From Pyrus communis (Eukaryota > Streptophyta > Magnoliopsida > Rosales > Rosaceae): a stretch of 64,000 nucleotides of DNA. The translations under genes and the position numbers were made by a program. Positions within the stretch are counted from its first letter, which is position 1, and the number at the start of each line of letters is the position of its first letter. The stretch is taken from contig NC_084815.1 in assembly GCF_963583255.1 (NCBI RefSeq), forward strand, positions 1,860,001 through 1,924,000, in the 5' to 3' direction. Below the pieces are notes generated by a model. It ran no database searches, was not told the origin of the DNA, and worked only from the letters and a program-made list of their open reading frames with translations. This document shows, piece by piece, positions 47,201 through 59,187 of the stretch.

Positions 47201-47625
47201 GTAACGATTGTTTTCATCTAAATCCTTTTTATACTAACTGAACGTGGATTAAAATGTGTATCCACCATCAGTATAAAGCCCTCGAGCATGAGAATTCGTT
47301 GTTTCTCGTTGAGCCAAAAAGCTTGGGGCTACCTGTGGGATTCACTGCTGTTGTAGTAGAGAATCGGCATGGGTTTCACCAGAGATTTAGAAATTCTTAT
47401 GTTCATGCATCATACATCCTGTTCAAATCACTGACACAATATGTTTCTGGGTGCCAGATTCCTGTAACTTATGCTGGTGGTGTGACTGTAATGGCTGATT
47501 TAGAGAGGATAAAAGTGGCAGGATGGGGACATGTAGATGCAACTGTTGGCAGCGCTTTGGATGTTTTTGGAGGCAAGTTGTCATACAAGGACGTCGTTGC
47601 TTGGCATGCCCAGCAGGAGGCCTAG
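44206..47625 (+). CDS. HISN3: HISN3 (ProFAR isomerase, chloroplast), reading frame broken by an 8-bp repeat expansion in exon 5
   Basis: HISN3 is the BBMII (HisA-type) isomerase of histidine synthesis, a TIM-barrel plastid enzyme. Exons: 44206-44332, 44424-44488, 44630-44837, 45242-45327, 45443-45552, 45903-46036, 46891-46939, 47458-47625, all GT-AG. The start at 44206 is the only ATG in phase with exon 2 and gives a Ser/Arg-rich transit peptide. Family motifs: [16 protein letters not shown] with the first catalytic Asp, [36 protein letters not shown] with the second Asp, [15 protein letters not shown] and [12 protein letters not shown]. Exon 5 holds three copies of AAATGGAC (45454-45477) where family protein length calls for two; the extra 8 nt shift the frame and give a stop before the exon ends. 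Without them the gene would encode about 312 residues (Arabidopsis 304). All other exons are intact, so this is a recent null allele, a duplicate losing function, or an assembly error. Confidence 0.88.
46125..46233 (-). repeat. 5'-truncated SINE in HISN3 intron 6
   Basis: Flanked by an exact 16-bp duplication, TTTGACTATAATTATT (46109-46124 and 46234-46249). On the minus strand it ends in a poly-A tail after ATCGTTTGTTCC. It matches the 3' half of the SINE at 13293-13464 (TTGCTAGCC...TGTGAGGCTTAGCC) but lacks the box A/box B region, so it inserted as a 5'-truncated copy. Confidence 0.8.
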
Positions 47626-49493
47626 ACTGTTTAGTGCATTTCTACTATCTTTTGGTTCTGAATACGTAGACATCTAGGTTCTTCTGGCTTATTTATTTAG
47701 AAAAAGTACATTGAAAAGGCCGCTTTGTAAGTTATGAGTAGAAGCTATTATTTTTTGGGGCCAATGAAGTGAAATTTTGCATCAGGATAATGTGCCGAAA
47801 CTGAGTCGGAACCTTGAGTTACAAATCAAGATTGGGGTGCTCTTTTTTTTTTTTCTCCCCTCCCCTTCTACTCTTACTTGCTTTTTCTTTCGTTTTCGGT
47901 CCCCTAATTCTCGAGTTATTTGGAGATATACGGGCCTGTTGGCATACAGCTAGGAGGGGAGCTCTTTCTTTCCATGTAGGATGAAGGACAAATGCAGGAT
48001 GTGAGTATTGATGGGAGCTCTTTCTTTTCATGTTTCATTACTGAGGAGGACAGTGTAAGTTAGTCTCTCTCAACCTTCGTGTGAATTTTAACTGGATACA
48101 TTTGGTTGTGTATTTTACTGGATGTGGTTTCTTTTGCTTGCAAGTCCAAGCTTTATAAAATCAACGTTCACACCCGCACAAACGCGCGCACACCAGATTT
48201 TTCTTAAATCAACATGAAGTCTGATCAACGGCCAAAAATTAATAAGGGTGCGTGGGAGGTAAAAATTGGTGTGTGAATAACATTTTTCTATAGTTTTGTG
48301 TCATTTTAAGCTTAGTAAAATGAAGTTCTGAGTTTGTCACGTATAATTATCAATTGCAATTGCTTGCATGCTATGTTTGGTACGCGAAAATGAATTGAGG
48401 GAGATGATTTCCCATATCTTTTCCTAAGGGATGGGAAATGGAATTTTCTTCTTATATTTATTAGCGATGGGAAAGAAACAAGGAAATACCGCTTTCTGGG
48501 ATATAATAGGTACTTTTAATTATCAATCAGGGTAGTTTCCAATGAGAGATGCAAAATGCCTTGAAATGCGTATTTTACATTTTTGGTTGGCCGGAAACTC
48601 TCCAATGCAGAGATGTAAAATATCCATCTTGGCTAGAAAATGTAAATAAAACTTAAATTTACATTTTTTGGTGGGGGATCCCGCCAATAAAAGAGAGAAA
48701 TAAATGGAATCTCTATTTTACATCTTTCTCATTGAAGTAGAACTCTCATTTACATCTTTTGAAAATGTAAATATGGTTTTTGCATCCCTCCATCGGAGAT
48801 CCTCCAAAAAAATGATTTTCCAAGGTGGATGGAGGGCTTCACTCTAGTTCAGACACCGGAAGTACAAGATATGGATTATTTTTCTAGACTTCCCCTCCAA
48901 TTTCCCATGGCCAAGGTGGATGGAGGGCATCACTCTGATTGAGAAACTCAGTGATGCATAAAAAGTGAGTATTTTAACTGAAATGTGAAATGCATGTCAT
49001 TGTGTATTGCTTACATGCATGACACGTTTCCACCAACTTATTGAACTAAGCTACTCACAGTGTGCCTAGTGCTGTATGATGGAAGCAAAAATAAGTAATG
49101 GTGCCCTAGTCAGTCAGCGGCCTTTATAGTGGAATTTGAATGTATGTCACACGGCGTCCTGATTGTTCATGTCCTAGTGAGACGAAACAGTAACTATAAC
49201 CCGAAATTGAAATGCCAATAGCACAACTACGTGCTATAAAGAAATCTAAAGTACTAGTCCTTTTTTTTGTAGGACCTTTTATTTCCTTACCTGGTTTCCC
49301 ATCAACAAGGAGGGACCTATGGTTGTTCTTTCAGAAGCTGATATGGAAATAAAGGGTAGATAGAGACCCTTCAGTGGACAACTTGGCTAATAAGTTTCTG
49401 CATGATTTGCAATATTATCTGTCCAACTGGTTCTTCTTATAGAGTGTCCTTATACTTAGTAATTTGAATGTTTTACACTGTACCGAACCCAAC
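47626..49493. other. Intergenic with short direct repeats, no gene recognised
   Basis: Includes the HISN3 3' UTR, a GGAGCTCTTTCTTT repeat pair (about 47955 and 48013), and a repeat pair CCAAGGTGGATGGAGGGC at 48820-48837 and 48911-48928, which suggests a local duplication or decayed transposon. Sequence near 48370 (GCTATGTTTGGTACGCG) resembles a MITE end but no partner was found. Confidence 0.45.
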
Positions 49494-49508
49494 AAGCAGA
49501 GAATTATT

Positions 49509-49684
49509 AGAAAAAAGGGCAACTCCAAGCCAACAAGGTTCCTTGCTTTGTGAGTATCGGGAGATAAATGTCTATTGTACGTAGTCTTACCCTTGCTTTG
49601 CAAAGAAGCTGTTTCCATGACTCGAATATGTGACCTTTCGGTCACAAAGGAGAAACCTTTCCATTACGCCAAGGCTTGCCCTCT
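49509..49684 (-). repeat. Au-like tRNA-derived SINE
   Basis: On the minus strand it begins AGGGCAAGCCTTGGCGTAAT (box A region), has GGTCACATATTCGAGTC (box B region), GTAAGACTACGTACAATAGAC, and ends in a T-run, the layout of Au-family SINEs of plants. It is flanked by a 15-bp duplication, AAGCAGAGAATTATT (49494-49508) and AAGCAGAGAATTACT (49685-49699), one mismatch. Slightly diverged, hence old. Confidence 0.8.
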
Positions 49685-49699
49685 AAGCAGAGAATTACT

Positions 49700-51369
49700 G
49701 AATGCAAAAGTAGTTTTGGCTTTCCTTTACCTAGAGTTATGTTACATACTTTGAGTGTAAGAATGATGCAACGAAGACTCGCTCTGTGTCTGTTTGGGTA
49801 CAAATTTCGGGTGTGAGACATGGGAGGATGTCTTGGGTGTTCCATATGACATATAGTTCCAGTTATCCATTTAGTTAAAAACTGGTACTATAATTTCTAT
49901 CTCATATCTTGTTGTATAGTTTTGATTTCTTTATATGAAGGTTTAGGTGTTTCTACATAGGGCTCGAGCTTATGCAAATTGCTGAACCATCGAAGGTTTA
50001 TAAACGAGGTATAGACTAATTTTCAGTGTTCTACAAATTATATCAGTTTTTCACCATTATAAAACAATCTAATGCTGAGAAGATTTTTGATACGAGACTC
50101 AAATGGTGTGTTATATGAAAAAGTAATCCATACGATTAACTTTTCAATTCATCGACTTTCTGAGTTTTTCTTCATACTCCGGATCTTTTCTAAGTTCTAA
50201 TTCCTCATTTTTTTTTTTTTCCAGTCAAGAGAGCTTGAGTGCTTCTTTTCCGTGCAGGAAGCTAGGTTACTGTATCAAGGGAACATTTATTTGGGTGGCG
50301 ATTTAAGCCTGTGGAGTTCTTGTTTTCTTTCGTTTTTTCTTTCACATGCCTAATAGGAGAAGAGTGTGAAACGATGGCGATTGGTAAAGAATAGTCCTAA
50401 GCAGCAGTAAATCAGCTCTGGAATGCTACCAAAACCACCACGATTGGTATATGAAATACAATAAAGGCAACTTAAGCTATTCTTCCAGGAGACACACACA
50501 CACATAAGCAATTTTATTGGAGCAAGCAAGTGGACTTATTCTATCATTCCATTATGGGAAGTTTCAAGAGGCTTTCTTAATGGGAGGACTAACACCACCA
50601 CCACCACAATATGTAATAATTTGGAAGTTATTAATTAGCACTTAAAAAATGCACTCCTCGTTTTTTCATTCAGGAGGAGTGTATAATGACTATTTTGGCA
50701 TGCCAATAACAGTAGATATGCTTTGTATTTCTTTTTTCTACCTTTTTTGTGATTTGGCAGGTGAGGCTGGAAGCTTAAGGGGCCAACTCATAGAGTCATA
50801 TATTTATTGCCACATCACGCTTTCGTCATATTACATGCTCGTTGGTATTTGGACCTAATCTGTCAAACTGCTTACTCGCTTTTGATATTTGTTGTCACGC
50901 AACATTTCTTCCCCTCTTTACCACAAAGTTGTATGAAAATTCTTGGAAATTTGAATCTTTAGTTTAAGCAGGAAATCTCTAGCTAGGTCATGGTTAAATC
51001 ATCTCTAATTAATTAACCTTTTGTTTTTTCACTTGCATGTTTTGTTTTCCTTTTTCCTTTTTTTTGGGGCTTGGTTGTGACTTCTTGTGTACGTGAGAGA
51101 TATGCATGAGACTAAGGTTTTGAATGACTTGCAGATTCTATTATTAGAATTAACATACCAATTAGAGAATGGATTAATAACTTGTACGTGAGAAGGGAAA
51201 GAAAAGCTGTGTATTTCTAATCTTTTTCATGGATCTTTGTTTACTTTATATGTATGTTACAGAAAACCGATCAAGCGGAGAGATACTTGTTTTCTTTTCT
51301 TCTTTCCCTTTTCGTTTTGGTAGAAGGGATCAGGATACAATGCTACATATATTAAGGATTATACTATTG
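49700..51369. other. Intergenic, no gene recognised
   Basis: About 1.7 kb of AT-rich spacer with poly-T near 50208-50220 and 51056-51064 and a short (CA)n at about 50493. The plus-strand ORF at 50649-50858 has no recognisable family features. No hairpin resembling a known microRNA was noticed. Confidence 0.5.
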
Positions 51370-51870
51370 CTAGTCTACTTCAGGTATGCTTTCGAGAGCA
51401 GGCTTCCACCCTTCACAGTTACCATCAACGTTGAAGCTGTTACTGTTAGTCTTATCTATGCCTTTTTCTTCACTTTGAAGCCGAGAAACCATTTCATCAA
51501 GAACTGCAACTCCTCCCTTTGTCAACATCTCCTGCAATTCTTTCTTGCTTATAACCAACTTAATCCTTACAACTTTAGTTTCTTGTTCAGGTTCAGGCCG
51601 TTCGGCTTCAGGCTCCGAAAATCTCACCTTCTTCTGGGAAGCCTTTTTGGGCGGTGGCAAAGGGAGAGGTACGAGATAGTAGAGATGACCACCAAGCAGC
51701 TTGGAGTCTGGCTGGAGATGCTGGTAGTTTGGAGCCGTCTCAGATATTGCATGCCCCGAAAACTCCGACAGCACCTGGTAAACTTTCATGTCTGCGCTGT
51801 ACTCTAGGATCTTCCCATCAGGTCTCATAATCTTTGTAACATTTTCTTGCATAACCAAGCAATTCCCCAT
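51370..51870 (-). CDS. PADRE/DUF4228 domain protein
   Basis: Single exon, 166 residues. The plant DUF4228 (PADRE) family is induced by pathogens and abiotic stress; molecular function is unsettled. MGNC at the N-terminus gives the usual N-myristoylation/palmitoylation signal. The conserved core follows: VTKIMRPDGKILEYSADMKVYQVLSEF, SGHAISETAPNYQHL, PDSKLLGGHLYYLVPLP (about residues 11-70). A Lys/Pro-rich stretch (LPPPKKASQKKVRFSEPEAE) precedes a second conserved region, VVRIKLVISKKELQEML and VLDEMVSRLQ. The C-terminus ends GWKPALESIPEVD, matching the family's typical 'W-x-P-x-L-x-x-I-x-E' tail. Length is normal. A TATA box lies about 95 bp upstream. Confidence 0.92.
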   Translation of the reverse strand: MGNCLVMQENVTKIMRPDGKILEYSADMKVYQVLSEFSGHAISETAPNYQHLQPDSKLLGGHLYYLVPLPLPPPKKASQKKVRFSEPEAERPEPEQETKVVRIKLVISKKELQEMLTKGGVAVLDEMVSRLQSEEKGIDKTNSNSFNVDGNCEGWKPALESIPEVD

Positions 51871-51958
51871 GCTTGTGTTTTATCACAACTTGGAAAACAA
51901 AACTGTGGTTTGAAAAGTTGGGTGTCATGAGTGAGGGCAGGTGGGAATATAGATGGGG

Positions 51959-51970
51959 TGTATATAAAGG
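51959..51970 (-). promoter_or_regulatory. TATA box of the PADRE gene
   Basis: CCTTTATATACACC on the minus strand, about 90-100 bp upstream of the start codon, close to consensus. Confidence 0.6.
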
Positions 51971-52249
51971 AGATGGATACAATCCTCCCCTTCATATTGC
52001 TCAATATTACAGATATGCCTTGTTTCTCCCTGGACCCCACCTTTTTTTATTTTTATTTGAGCATTAAGCTATGGACTTGTAGAGTTGATGACTGATGAGT
52101 CAATATTATATTATCTATACTACCCTATTCTTAATATGTTTTGATAATTATTTTGGTAGAATCTTGATATTTTGTTTTATATTTTCAATATAGGATATTT
52201 AACTTCTTCTGAAGCAAAACATGATCAAACAGATGAATTTTAAAGTGAT

Positions 52250-53470
52250 TCAAATTGGAGGACGTTCGTGAGTAGCTTAGCTTGATTCTATCAAAATATC
52301 AGATTTTTCCACCAAGCGGTTATTTTCTGGCTAGGAAATAAAGAAGCAGTGCGCGGTACTGGAAAGTGACTTTTTGGGCTTAATTGTGATTTTTTGAGCC
52401 CAAGATGACGTTTGATGGATTCGTGGCCTTCTGGAGAAGTGTTCAGAATAGTCCAAGCTTTAAATCTAGCTATTTTGGGCCAGTTTTGGAGTATATATGG
52501 GTCCAAAACGTGGCTGTGCAGATTTTGGACTGATTATCATTTTCTAGGTAGCACCTTCTTCTTCTGTATGCAATATTGGAAAGAGGAATTTGGCAAAAGC
52601 TTAGAGATTTTCAGATTTTATTCTACAAGGTGCTTTCATTCTTTTTTTTAGTTTAATAAAACTCTTTTGATTTTAATTATGAATATGCGTAACTAACTTT
52701 CTTTTGCTAGGACGATGCCTTGAGCCTTAGCATGAATTTATAGTTTTTATTTAATTGCTTATGATATTATGCATGCATACTTTGAATTATTAATCACTGT
52801 GTTTAAATTGTCTTTGTGTCTTAATGCTCGCGACCATTAGGATGTTTAGATAAGTAATTAGATGCAATTCGGTTGGAATACCACCGGAGGATTGAGTATT
52901 GCTTCTTGTGATTGATAGTTGTAATTTCACCTAGGGCGAATGCCACGTCTTAGGAGTTGCATGGTTTTTCAAAAGCTTTTCACAAAGTGTAATGAGTCAT
53001 GCATGTTTATATTTGATCTGAATACCACAAACAGATTGCATATTTGATATACGTTCTAACTTGAATACCACGAGTAGAATATGCATTAGCAAAACTTAAC
53101 CTTCAAAGTTGCATGGGTAATTCATAAGTAATTAGTAAATCTACATAGGATTGTTAAGGGGATGACGGAATCCTAGTGCTTTTCCAAATTTATTTCTCAA
53201 AACCTTTTCTTTTTGATCTGATTTCTTCTTAATTGGTTACTAGTTGTTTTTTTTTTTTCTAAATTACTTTTATTAAATTCGTTTTTATTACATTTATATT
53301 CAAAATCAACATTTTTCAATCTTTGTTTTCAAATAATTAACTAAGATTTTGATTTTGCATAAATTGTTTTAAATAATCTTTGTGGGAACGACCTTGCATG
53401 AGCATTTTTACTACACCTATCTTGTTCTCTTGCAAGTATTTTGTGTGATTTTAACCTCTTTGCACTTGTA
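52250..53470 (+). mobile_element. Probable Athila-like LTR remnant
   Basis: Long non-coding block with the look of a gypsy (Athila-type) LTR. It has repeated GAATACCAC motifs (about 52875-53075), AT-rich runs, and near its 3' end TTTGTGGGAACGACCTTGC, a phrase characteristic of the end region of such LTRs just before the primer-binding site. No primer-binding site, gag or matching second LTR was found, so it may be a solo LTR. Limits are approximate; the call rests on sequence style recalled from known elements. Confidence 0.4.
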
Positions 53471-53690
53471 CTAAAAATCTTGTCAATGACCAAGTCCAAG
53501 TGGGTAAAGTAATCATAGATGTTGGATACACACTTGATTTGGGCGTGGATGAAACGGTTGGTGAGTAAGAAATGGGGCAAATATATAACAAAACAAAACA
53601 TCATGGGTGGCTTAGAATAGGATTAGTACTAAGAAAATCTGCAATGATGAAAGCAAAAATATGTTTATTCTCCTATCTCTTTACTGTTGT

Positions 53691-53922
53691 GTGAGTCGAC
53701 TCACGGAGTCGTAAGACTACACGTCAAATCATTATATTGAGTCGATTATCAATGAACTTTATCATGCAAGAGAAACTCTCTTGCCATTGTAACCAAGACA
53801 TAATCACAACAACATCATTCCCTTAATAAATACTTGTCATGTGCACGATGCTTGCCACATACTAACTCCGATTACGAGAGATTTTTTCGTACTGTTTATT
53901 TGCTGTTGAGTGAGTCGACTCA
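53691..53922. repeat. Diverged direct repeat carrying GAGTCGACTC palindromes
   Basis: Two related stretches (from about 53680 and 53890) each run TACTGTT...GTGTGAGTCGACTCA...AAGACT. Each contains a perfect palindrome: GTGAGTCGACTCAC at 53691-53704 and TGAGTCGACTCA at 53911-53922. Purpose unknown; may be part of an unclassified repeat. Confidence 0.55.
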
Positions 53923-55034
53923 TCAAGTGATAAGACTCAGTCAAACCTGTGTTTAAGTGGGTTATCACCAGACCCTATCACACGGTAAAAGATCAGCTAA
54001 GATCCAGCGTAGGGCCACTATAACAAAAGGATCCAAGTGGTTGACTCCTTTTGTTGACTTGTTTTTTGTTTTTGCAGCATTTGATGTTATCTTAAAATGC
54101 TTCCAGCAGTTGCATTATAACATGCCTCATTTAGGTCGGTATGGCTGGAAGCCATGAAAGTTACAGAAACCGTTTTCCTGTTTCTTGTGTCTCACTCAGT
54201 GTGGATGCCAAATTAAAAGGCATCTTTTTATGTTGTATAAATGGTGTAAACCAGAATACAGGAAAATGGCCACTTGTCCGTACAATGAATCCAGAAAAGC
54301 CAGACTTGAACGTCATTCAAAGGTTCATGTCCAACTCTAGCTTTGTGGTGGTAAATTATATGGTAGGATTATTGTGAGAAATTAGATTTTATACTTGAAC
54401 TTAACGTATCCATACTGTGATTATGACCAATACTTTCTGATCATATTAAAATGACGAGGGAAATGATATCACGCACTATTTTTCTTTCCCTTGACACGCT
54501 TATTTAATTTTGTTCGTTTACATTTTATGTATTCAGCTTGATGGTCAGAAATAAAAAAAAAGGTTCAAAATAAATTAAAAGTCTGTATTGTTGAAACGAG
54601 AATGAATGTGGGTAGAGAAATGAAAATACGTATATGAAGTGACACACAAAATAAGAACGGAATAAATTTTAATTTGTTTTCACTTACACGTTTTTGTTTT
54701 CATATAATCAATGATTACACGTTTTTGTTTTCATATAATCTCATTGATTTCTTACTCCTCCCTTCCCCACTTATTCGGTTACTTCCCTCATCCGTCTCAA
54801 TCCCTCATTTTCTTCATCAATTTTCCCTCTATTTTTAGTATAAAAAATTATTTTTTAAACTAAAAATCGAAATAACGATCGCATATTAACTGTTTATTCA
54901 GTTTGATATTTACCACAATAAGACAATTTTAGATGAGACAGACTGCTCAAGAACCTTTTGTGCTGTGCTTATCATTTTTAACCTAAACGTCCATGTCAAG
55001 AGAAATACGCGTCAGTTAGGCATTGCTCTGCCGT
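53923..55034. other. Intergenic with unrecognised ORFs and a short tandem repeat
   Basis: Plus-strand ORFs at 53957-54157 and 54141-54377 overlap in different frames and match no family I know. TTACACGTTTTTGTTTTCATATAATC is duplicated at about 54685 and 54715. A gene remnant is possible, but nothing firm can be said. Confidence 0.4.
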
Positions 55035-55190
55035 TCACGGCTCACACTGGTCCATTTGAGGCGCACTGAGGATCCCAGTGAGGTTAAGCCAGTTTGCAGC
55101 ACTTTCTACTTGCCCTGCAACTTGACTGCTTGAGCCCAAACCCGAGAAAGTATTTGGTGTACTCGGAACAACGCTAGTTGATGTTACTGT
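55035..55190 (-). pseudogene. Unidentified coding-like fragment (possible terminal exon)
   Basis: A minus-strand frame stays open for about 50 codons with balanced, non-low-complexity composition (segments TPNTFSGLGSSSQVAGQVES and AANWLNLTGILSAPQMDQCE) and a normal stop at 55035-55037. It is markedly GC-richer than the surrounding AT-rich DNA. No family was recognised and no further exon was found nearby, so it may be a relocated gene fragment or a chance ORF. Confidence 0.3.
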
Positions 55191-55199
55191 TTTAATCAG

Positions 55200-56131
55200 A
55201 CTTTAACGCGGCTAAGAGTCAGAATATATAAATCCACTTGTTTGTTTATATTATAATACGTCAAATGATATACTATGTGATAAGTGTTCTTAGTGTATGT
55301 ACAAATTTCTCATAAAAAAATCAAATGGTAAAACAAAAAGAGAGAAAATTGGCTTCACACAATTGTAGAGGAACAGAAAATAGTCGTGGCCAATTCATCA
55401 AACTTCATGCTTATGATCGGAACTAGTCATATTATAAAACACTCTATAAAATTTATCTTTACAAAAAGTTAATTGAAATTAAGGTTGTTTAGTTAATCAC
55501 CTGTAGCAATAATGATTTGTTCAAAATGATTCGTGATATGAATGAATCTGATCACAATTAGAAAGTAACATGAATTGATCACGAACTGTTTTGTGTAGGC
55601 ATCCTCCACGATTTTGTGGAATCGAGTATCTCTCAAACGAAAGGGGTGGAATTGTGATTTAGAACAAGAATTTGGTCAATTGAAAAAGATATAAAGTTAA
55701 TCGTTGATGAGCTATGAAAGGGGCTGCGATCCACTTGAGAGCTATAGGGCATGAACCATGGTGATAAAAATTAAAGAGTAAGCATCAGTTGTTTTTTTTC
55801 AGTAGTGGTGAATTGATGTTGTCAACACGCATGCTTGATATATGAATTTATGGTAATTCTCTTTTTTTATTAGTGGAGGTAGAAATTATCACCTTTTACT
55901 TTAGAAATACCAAGCAAGAAAAGTAAAAATTGACAATGATTTCTCTCTAACTTGATATTTAACTGAGGCAAATACCCCTACCTATTAATTTCATTTTTTT
56001 TTTTAGTTTATCTTTTGTACACATTTAGGAATACTATTTTTGGCTGAAGAAAGAAAGCATTAAAACGAAAAACCTCGCGAGCATCCAGATCTGTTACAAT
56101 CAAATAAGAAAGTTGTCATGGCTTGAACAAA
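55200..56131. other. Intergenic, nothing recognised
   Basis: AT-rich DNA with poly-T/A runs near 55792 and 56000. No features supported. Confidence 0.5.
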
Positions 56132-56191
56132 GAGTTCTTGATCCCAAATATACATAGTAGGAAGTTCTTGATCCCAAATATACATAGTAGG
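56132..56191. repeat. Exact 30-bp tandem duplication
   Basis: AGTTCTTGATCCCAAATATA and the next ten bases are repeated twice without mismatch (56132-56161, 56162-56191). It creates a duplicated LPTMYIWDQE in a short minus-strand ORF of unknown nature. Confidence 0.9.
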
Positions 56192-59187
56192 AAGGGAAAT
56201 ACCTGGATTAGTTACTGCATCTACTACAAACTTCGCCTCTCGATTGACATGCCTCTCTATGTTATACACTAAAATGAAGAAGCCAAATATTTAGGAATTT
56301 TATTCTGGATAAAAATTGGGAAATATACAGAAAACACATGTAAATGTAGAAGTGTATTCCTTAATGCTTATGCCATTGAGTTATTCTGAAAACATTTTCT
56401 GACAATTCAAGAGTTAGTGCTTAATATTGTATTAGATCCAATAAGAATATGTTTTACGTTTAGTAATTATGTCTTACATTTTAATGATTTCACGGCTGAC
56501 CTTGTCAAGTCATATTTTTTTTGGTTATAGTCAAGTCTTATATTGATAATGGCATTATGCATAAGAGATTTTTCAATGTGATCGGAATACAGAATGATAC
56601 ATCACATGTCACTATAGAAATTGTGGGATATGTGTGATAAAAAATTAGTAACTTAAAAAATTAAACTTCCCAACACTTATATAATAACACGTGGTGTACT
56701 ACTCGTGTTCCAGTCACAATAAAAAATCTCTCCATTATGCATGCCACTAAAGAAGTTAATAATATTAATTTGATCTTCTTGCATTTAAGATGATGTATTT
56801 AGTTTTTTGTTCTCTTTTCATGGTGGTGGTAGAAATAATGACAATGATGATGGTAGTGAAGATGATGTTGAATTAAATCAAAAAATTATGTGAATGGAAA
56901 TAACATTTTATAAGTTGTGACTCATTATGAAATGACGTTGTTATTGTTCAAATCAAATGGAAGGATGCAACTTTTGCCTTTTAATTGAAGAATGCAACTA
57001 TTGACACTTAAAAAAGTCACAACCATTCTGAAGAGCCACTTTTGCATCTATATAAAGGCAACATCTCATTTGAGTTATTAGTCAGTTAAATTAATTGAGT
57101 CATTCATGCTCAAGTAAGTCTTTGAGAAAGTTCAACACAATCATGGGTCGTCGAAGCCCTATAATTTGGTGTGTTACTATAGTAAGGAGGTGGTTATTGT
57201 ATCTTGAGATTGAGAAATAAGCGTCAATTAACTATGAACACTGTAGTAGGACATATATTGTCTTTAGGAGAGAGATACAAGTTCTTGACCCAGAGCATAC
57301 TTTCAGTATTTTCTAATCCATATTCATGTGCATATTGAATAGTATTTGTTTATGAGTGTGTGGCAGTGTGCAATAAATTTGTGTATTTATTTGCCTAATA
57401 ATTTATAATTTTTATATGATTAATAGAAATTAGACCATAATTTCCAACAGATGAATATTTGGCTATAAACTCCATTTTAGATGCCTTGATAAATATTTTA
57501 GTGGTAGCTTAAGCTTGAAAACAAATTATAAAAATTGACGGTAAATCTTGGAGAAATTTTAAAATTTTTGATGTCACTACTAGGAAAGAGAATCGAACGT
57601 AGATCTTTTCTAGTATTGAAATAAGAAGTTTGATTCGATCATTTACGTAAGTTGATGGTTTCTGCTTCAACTTTGAGAGATGATTATAAATTTTTTATAT
57701 TAAAAAAGGGAGGTCATTGACAATATTCAACAATTAAATTTGTTTATTTTAAACAATGAGAAGATAAAGATTGCTTGGTAGACAAACCAATACAATAGAT
57801 AGTGAAGGTGCCATTCTTCACGAAATATTTGTAAAAGAAACCGTGGAACTTTTATTATATTCTGAATGGAAAATCTGCCTTCCATAAACAAATAAAAATG
57901 GAAAATCTATCTTCAGAACTGACGATATATATATACCCGAGTTTCAATCCCCACAGGGCCACAGTACATTGTAACTTGTACACCTCTGTGTTGAAAAGAA
58001 ATATGTTTTCTTTGTACATTTCATACAGACTTTCTAGCCATTTTTTTAAATCAAAATTTAGAAACATAGTTGCCCCCTCAAGAAGTGCTCTAGCCCTCTC
58101 GACATCCTTGGAGCAATATTCAAACCCTTTCTTAAGACTGTTTGAGTAGTTCTCGAACCTCCTTCGAGGCTGTTTGAGCAGTGCTCGATCCCAATATAGT
58201 AAATAATGAGATATAGTTGTTGGCAATGGCTACTTTTCAACATGAAATCTCTCTGTCGTTTACTTCAAGCCCTATAAGTTTTGAAACTTGAAGATATTCT
58301 AGAATGCAAGTAAGAATACAACGCACGCAGCTCTCTCTTTGCTCATGAGCTTTAAGTTTTTTGCGTTACTGACAGATTTAGGATGTATGGTGCCCTTGTG
58401 ATTATGTCAGCCTGATGAATGAAAGCACTTTCTGCCACCTCTGCAATAGAAAAATACTTACTACTATTTAATTCGATCTACCATGCAAAAGTATGGTTTT
58501 TTTATATGTTTTTGCATGCTTCATTCTGTTCCACGAAACTTATAATTTTTCTTTCAAATTTCCATGCTTTTGCTTTCTAATTAACATATACATTTTGACT
58601 CTAAGGCCCATGAACGGCAGATTCTTTGTGAACAAGGAATAATTGGCTATATATATGCGCGCGCGCGCATGCTGCTGCTATATGAATATGAAAGAGGAAA
58701 GATCCTCTTCTAATTCCTTCATGTAGGAAAATTATTGTCTTTTTCTGAACCCAAAGTGGAAAGGCAACTGTACTTTACCCATTAGATTTGACACAATAGT
58801 ATTCCTTTCTCATTCACATCTGGTATATAGTCTAAAAGCACTTCTCCTTTTGGACAAAGGCAGCTTCCTGGGCTGAATTTGCTTCCAACATTCACTCCTT
58901 TCTCTTGTTACTTTGTGGCTTCTAGATTGGGTCAAGGAGGGGGACCATGGTCGGGCTTACATGGCACCCAGAGCATGGCACTTCCCTCCCAACGGTTGGA
59001 CGGTGCCAACCCAGTAGAGTTACCATCATTTGGCTCGTTATTTTTGACCTGATTAGTTGATAATTAAGTGTCTCATTAGTCACTTGATTATGAAGCTTTT
59101 GTGACTATCAGTGAAGATTATTATATATATATATATACGGTCTTGGATAATGACAAGTGTCACTCACATTCACATATCCTTGCCAGG
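56192..59187. other. Intergenic, no supported gene
   Basis: About 3 kb, mostly AT-rich. A minus-strand ORF at 57855-58226 (123 residues) has some plausible residues (KDVERARALLEGATMFLNFD) but no family match and weak flanks. A GC-richer patch at about 58880-59020 has no clear ORF. Nothing else supported. Confidence 0.45.
58647..58672. repeat. Alternating purine-pyrimidine (TA)n(CG)n tract
   Basis: TATATATAT runs directly into GCGCGCGCGCGC and ATGC, 26 bp of unbroken purine-pyrimidine alternation, a sequence type able to form Z-DNA. CG dinucleotide repeats are rare in plant intergenic DNA. Confidence 0.85.

Noticed and set aside
51229..51807. 192-residue plus-strand ORF opposite the PADRE gene
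   Set aside because: Complement of a conserved single-exon gene; hydrophobic composition is typical of an antisense shadow.
57855..58226. 123-residue minus-strand ORF
   Set aside because: Composition is not convincingly coding, no homologue recognised, and it is embedded in AT-rich spacer.
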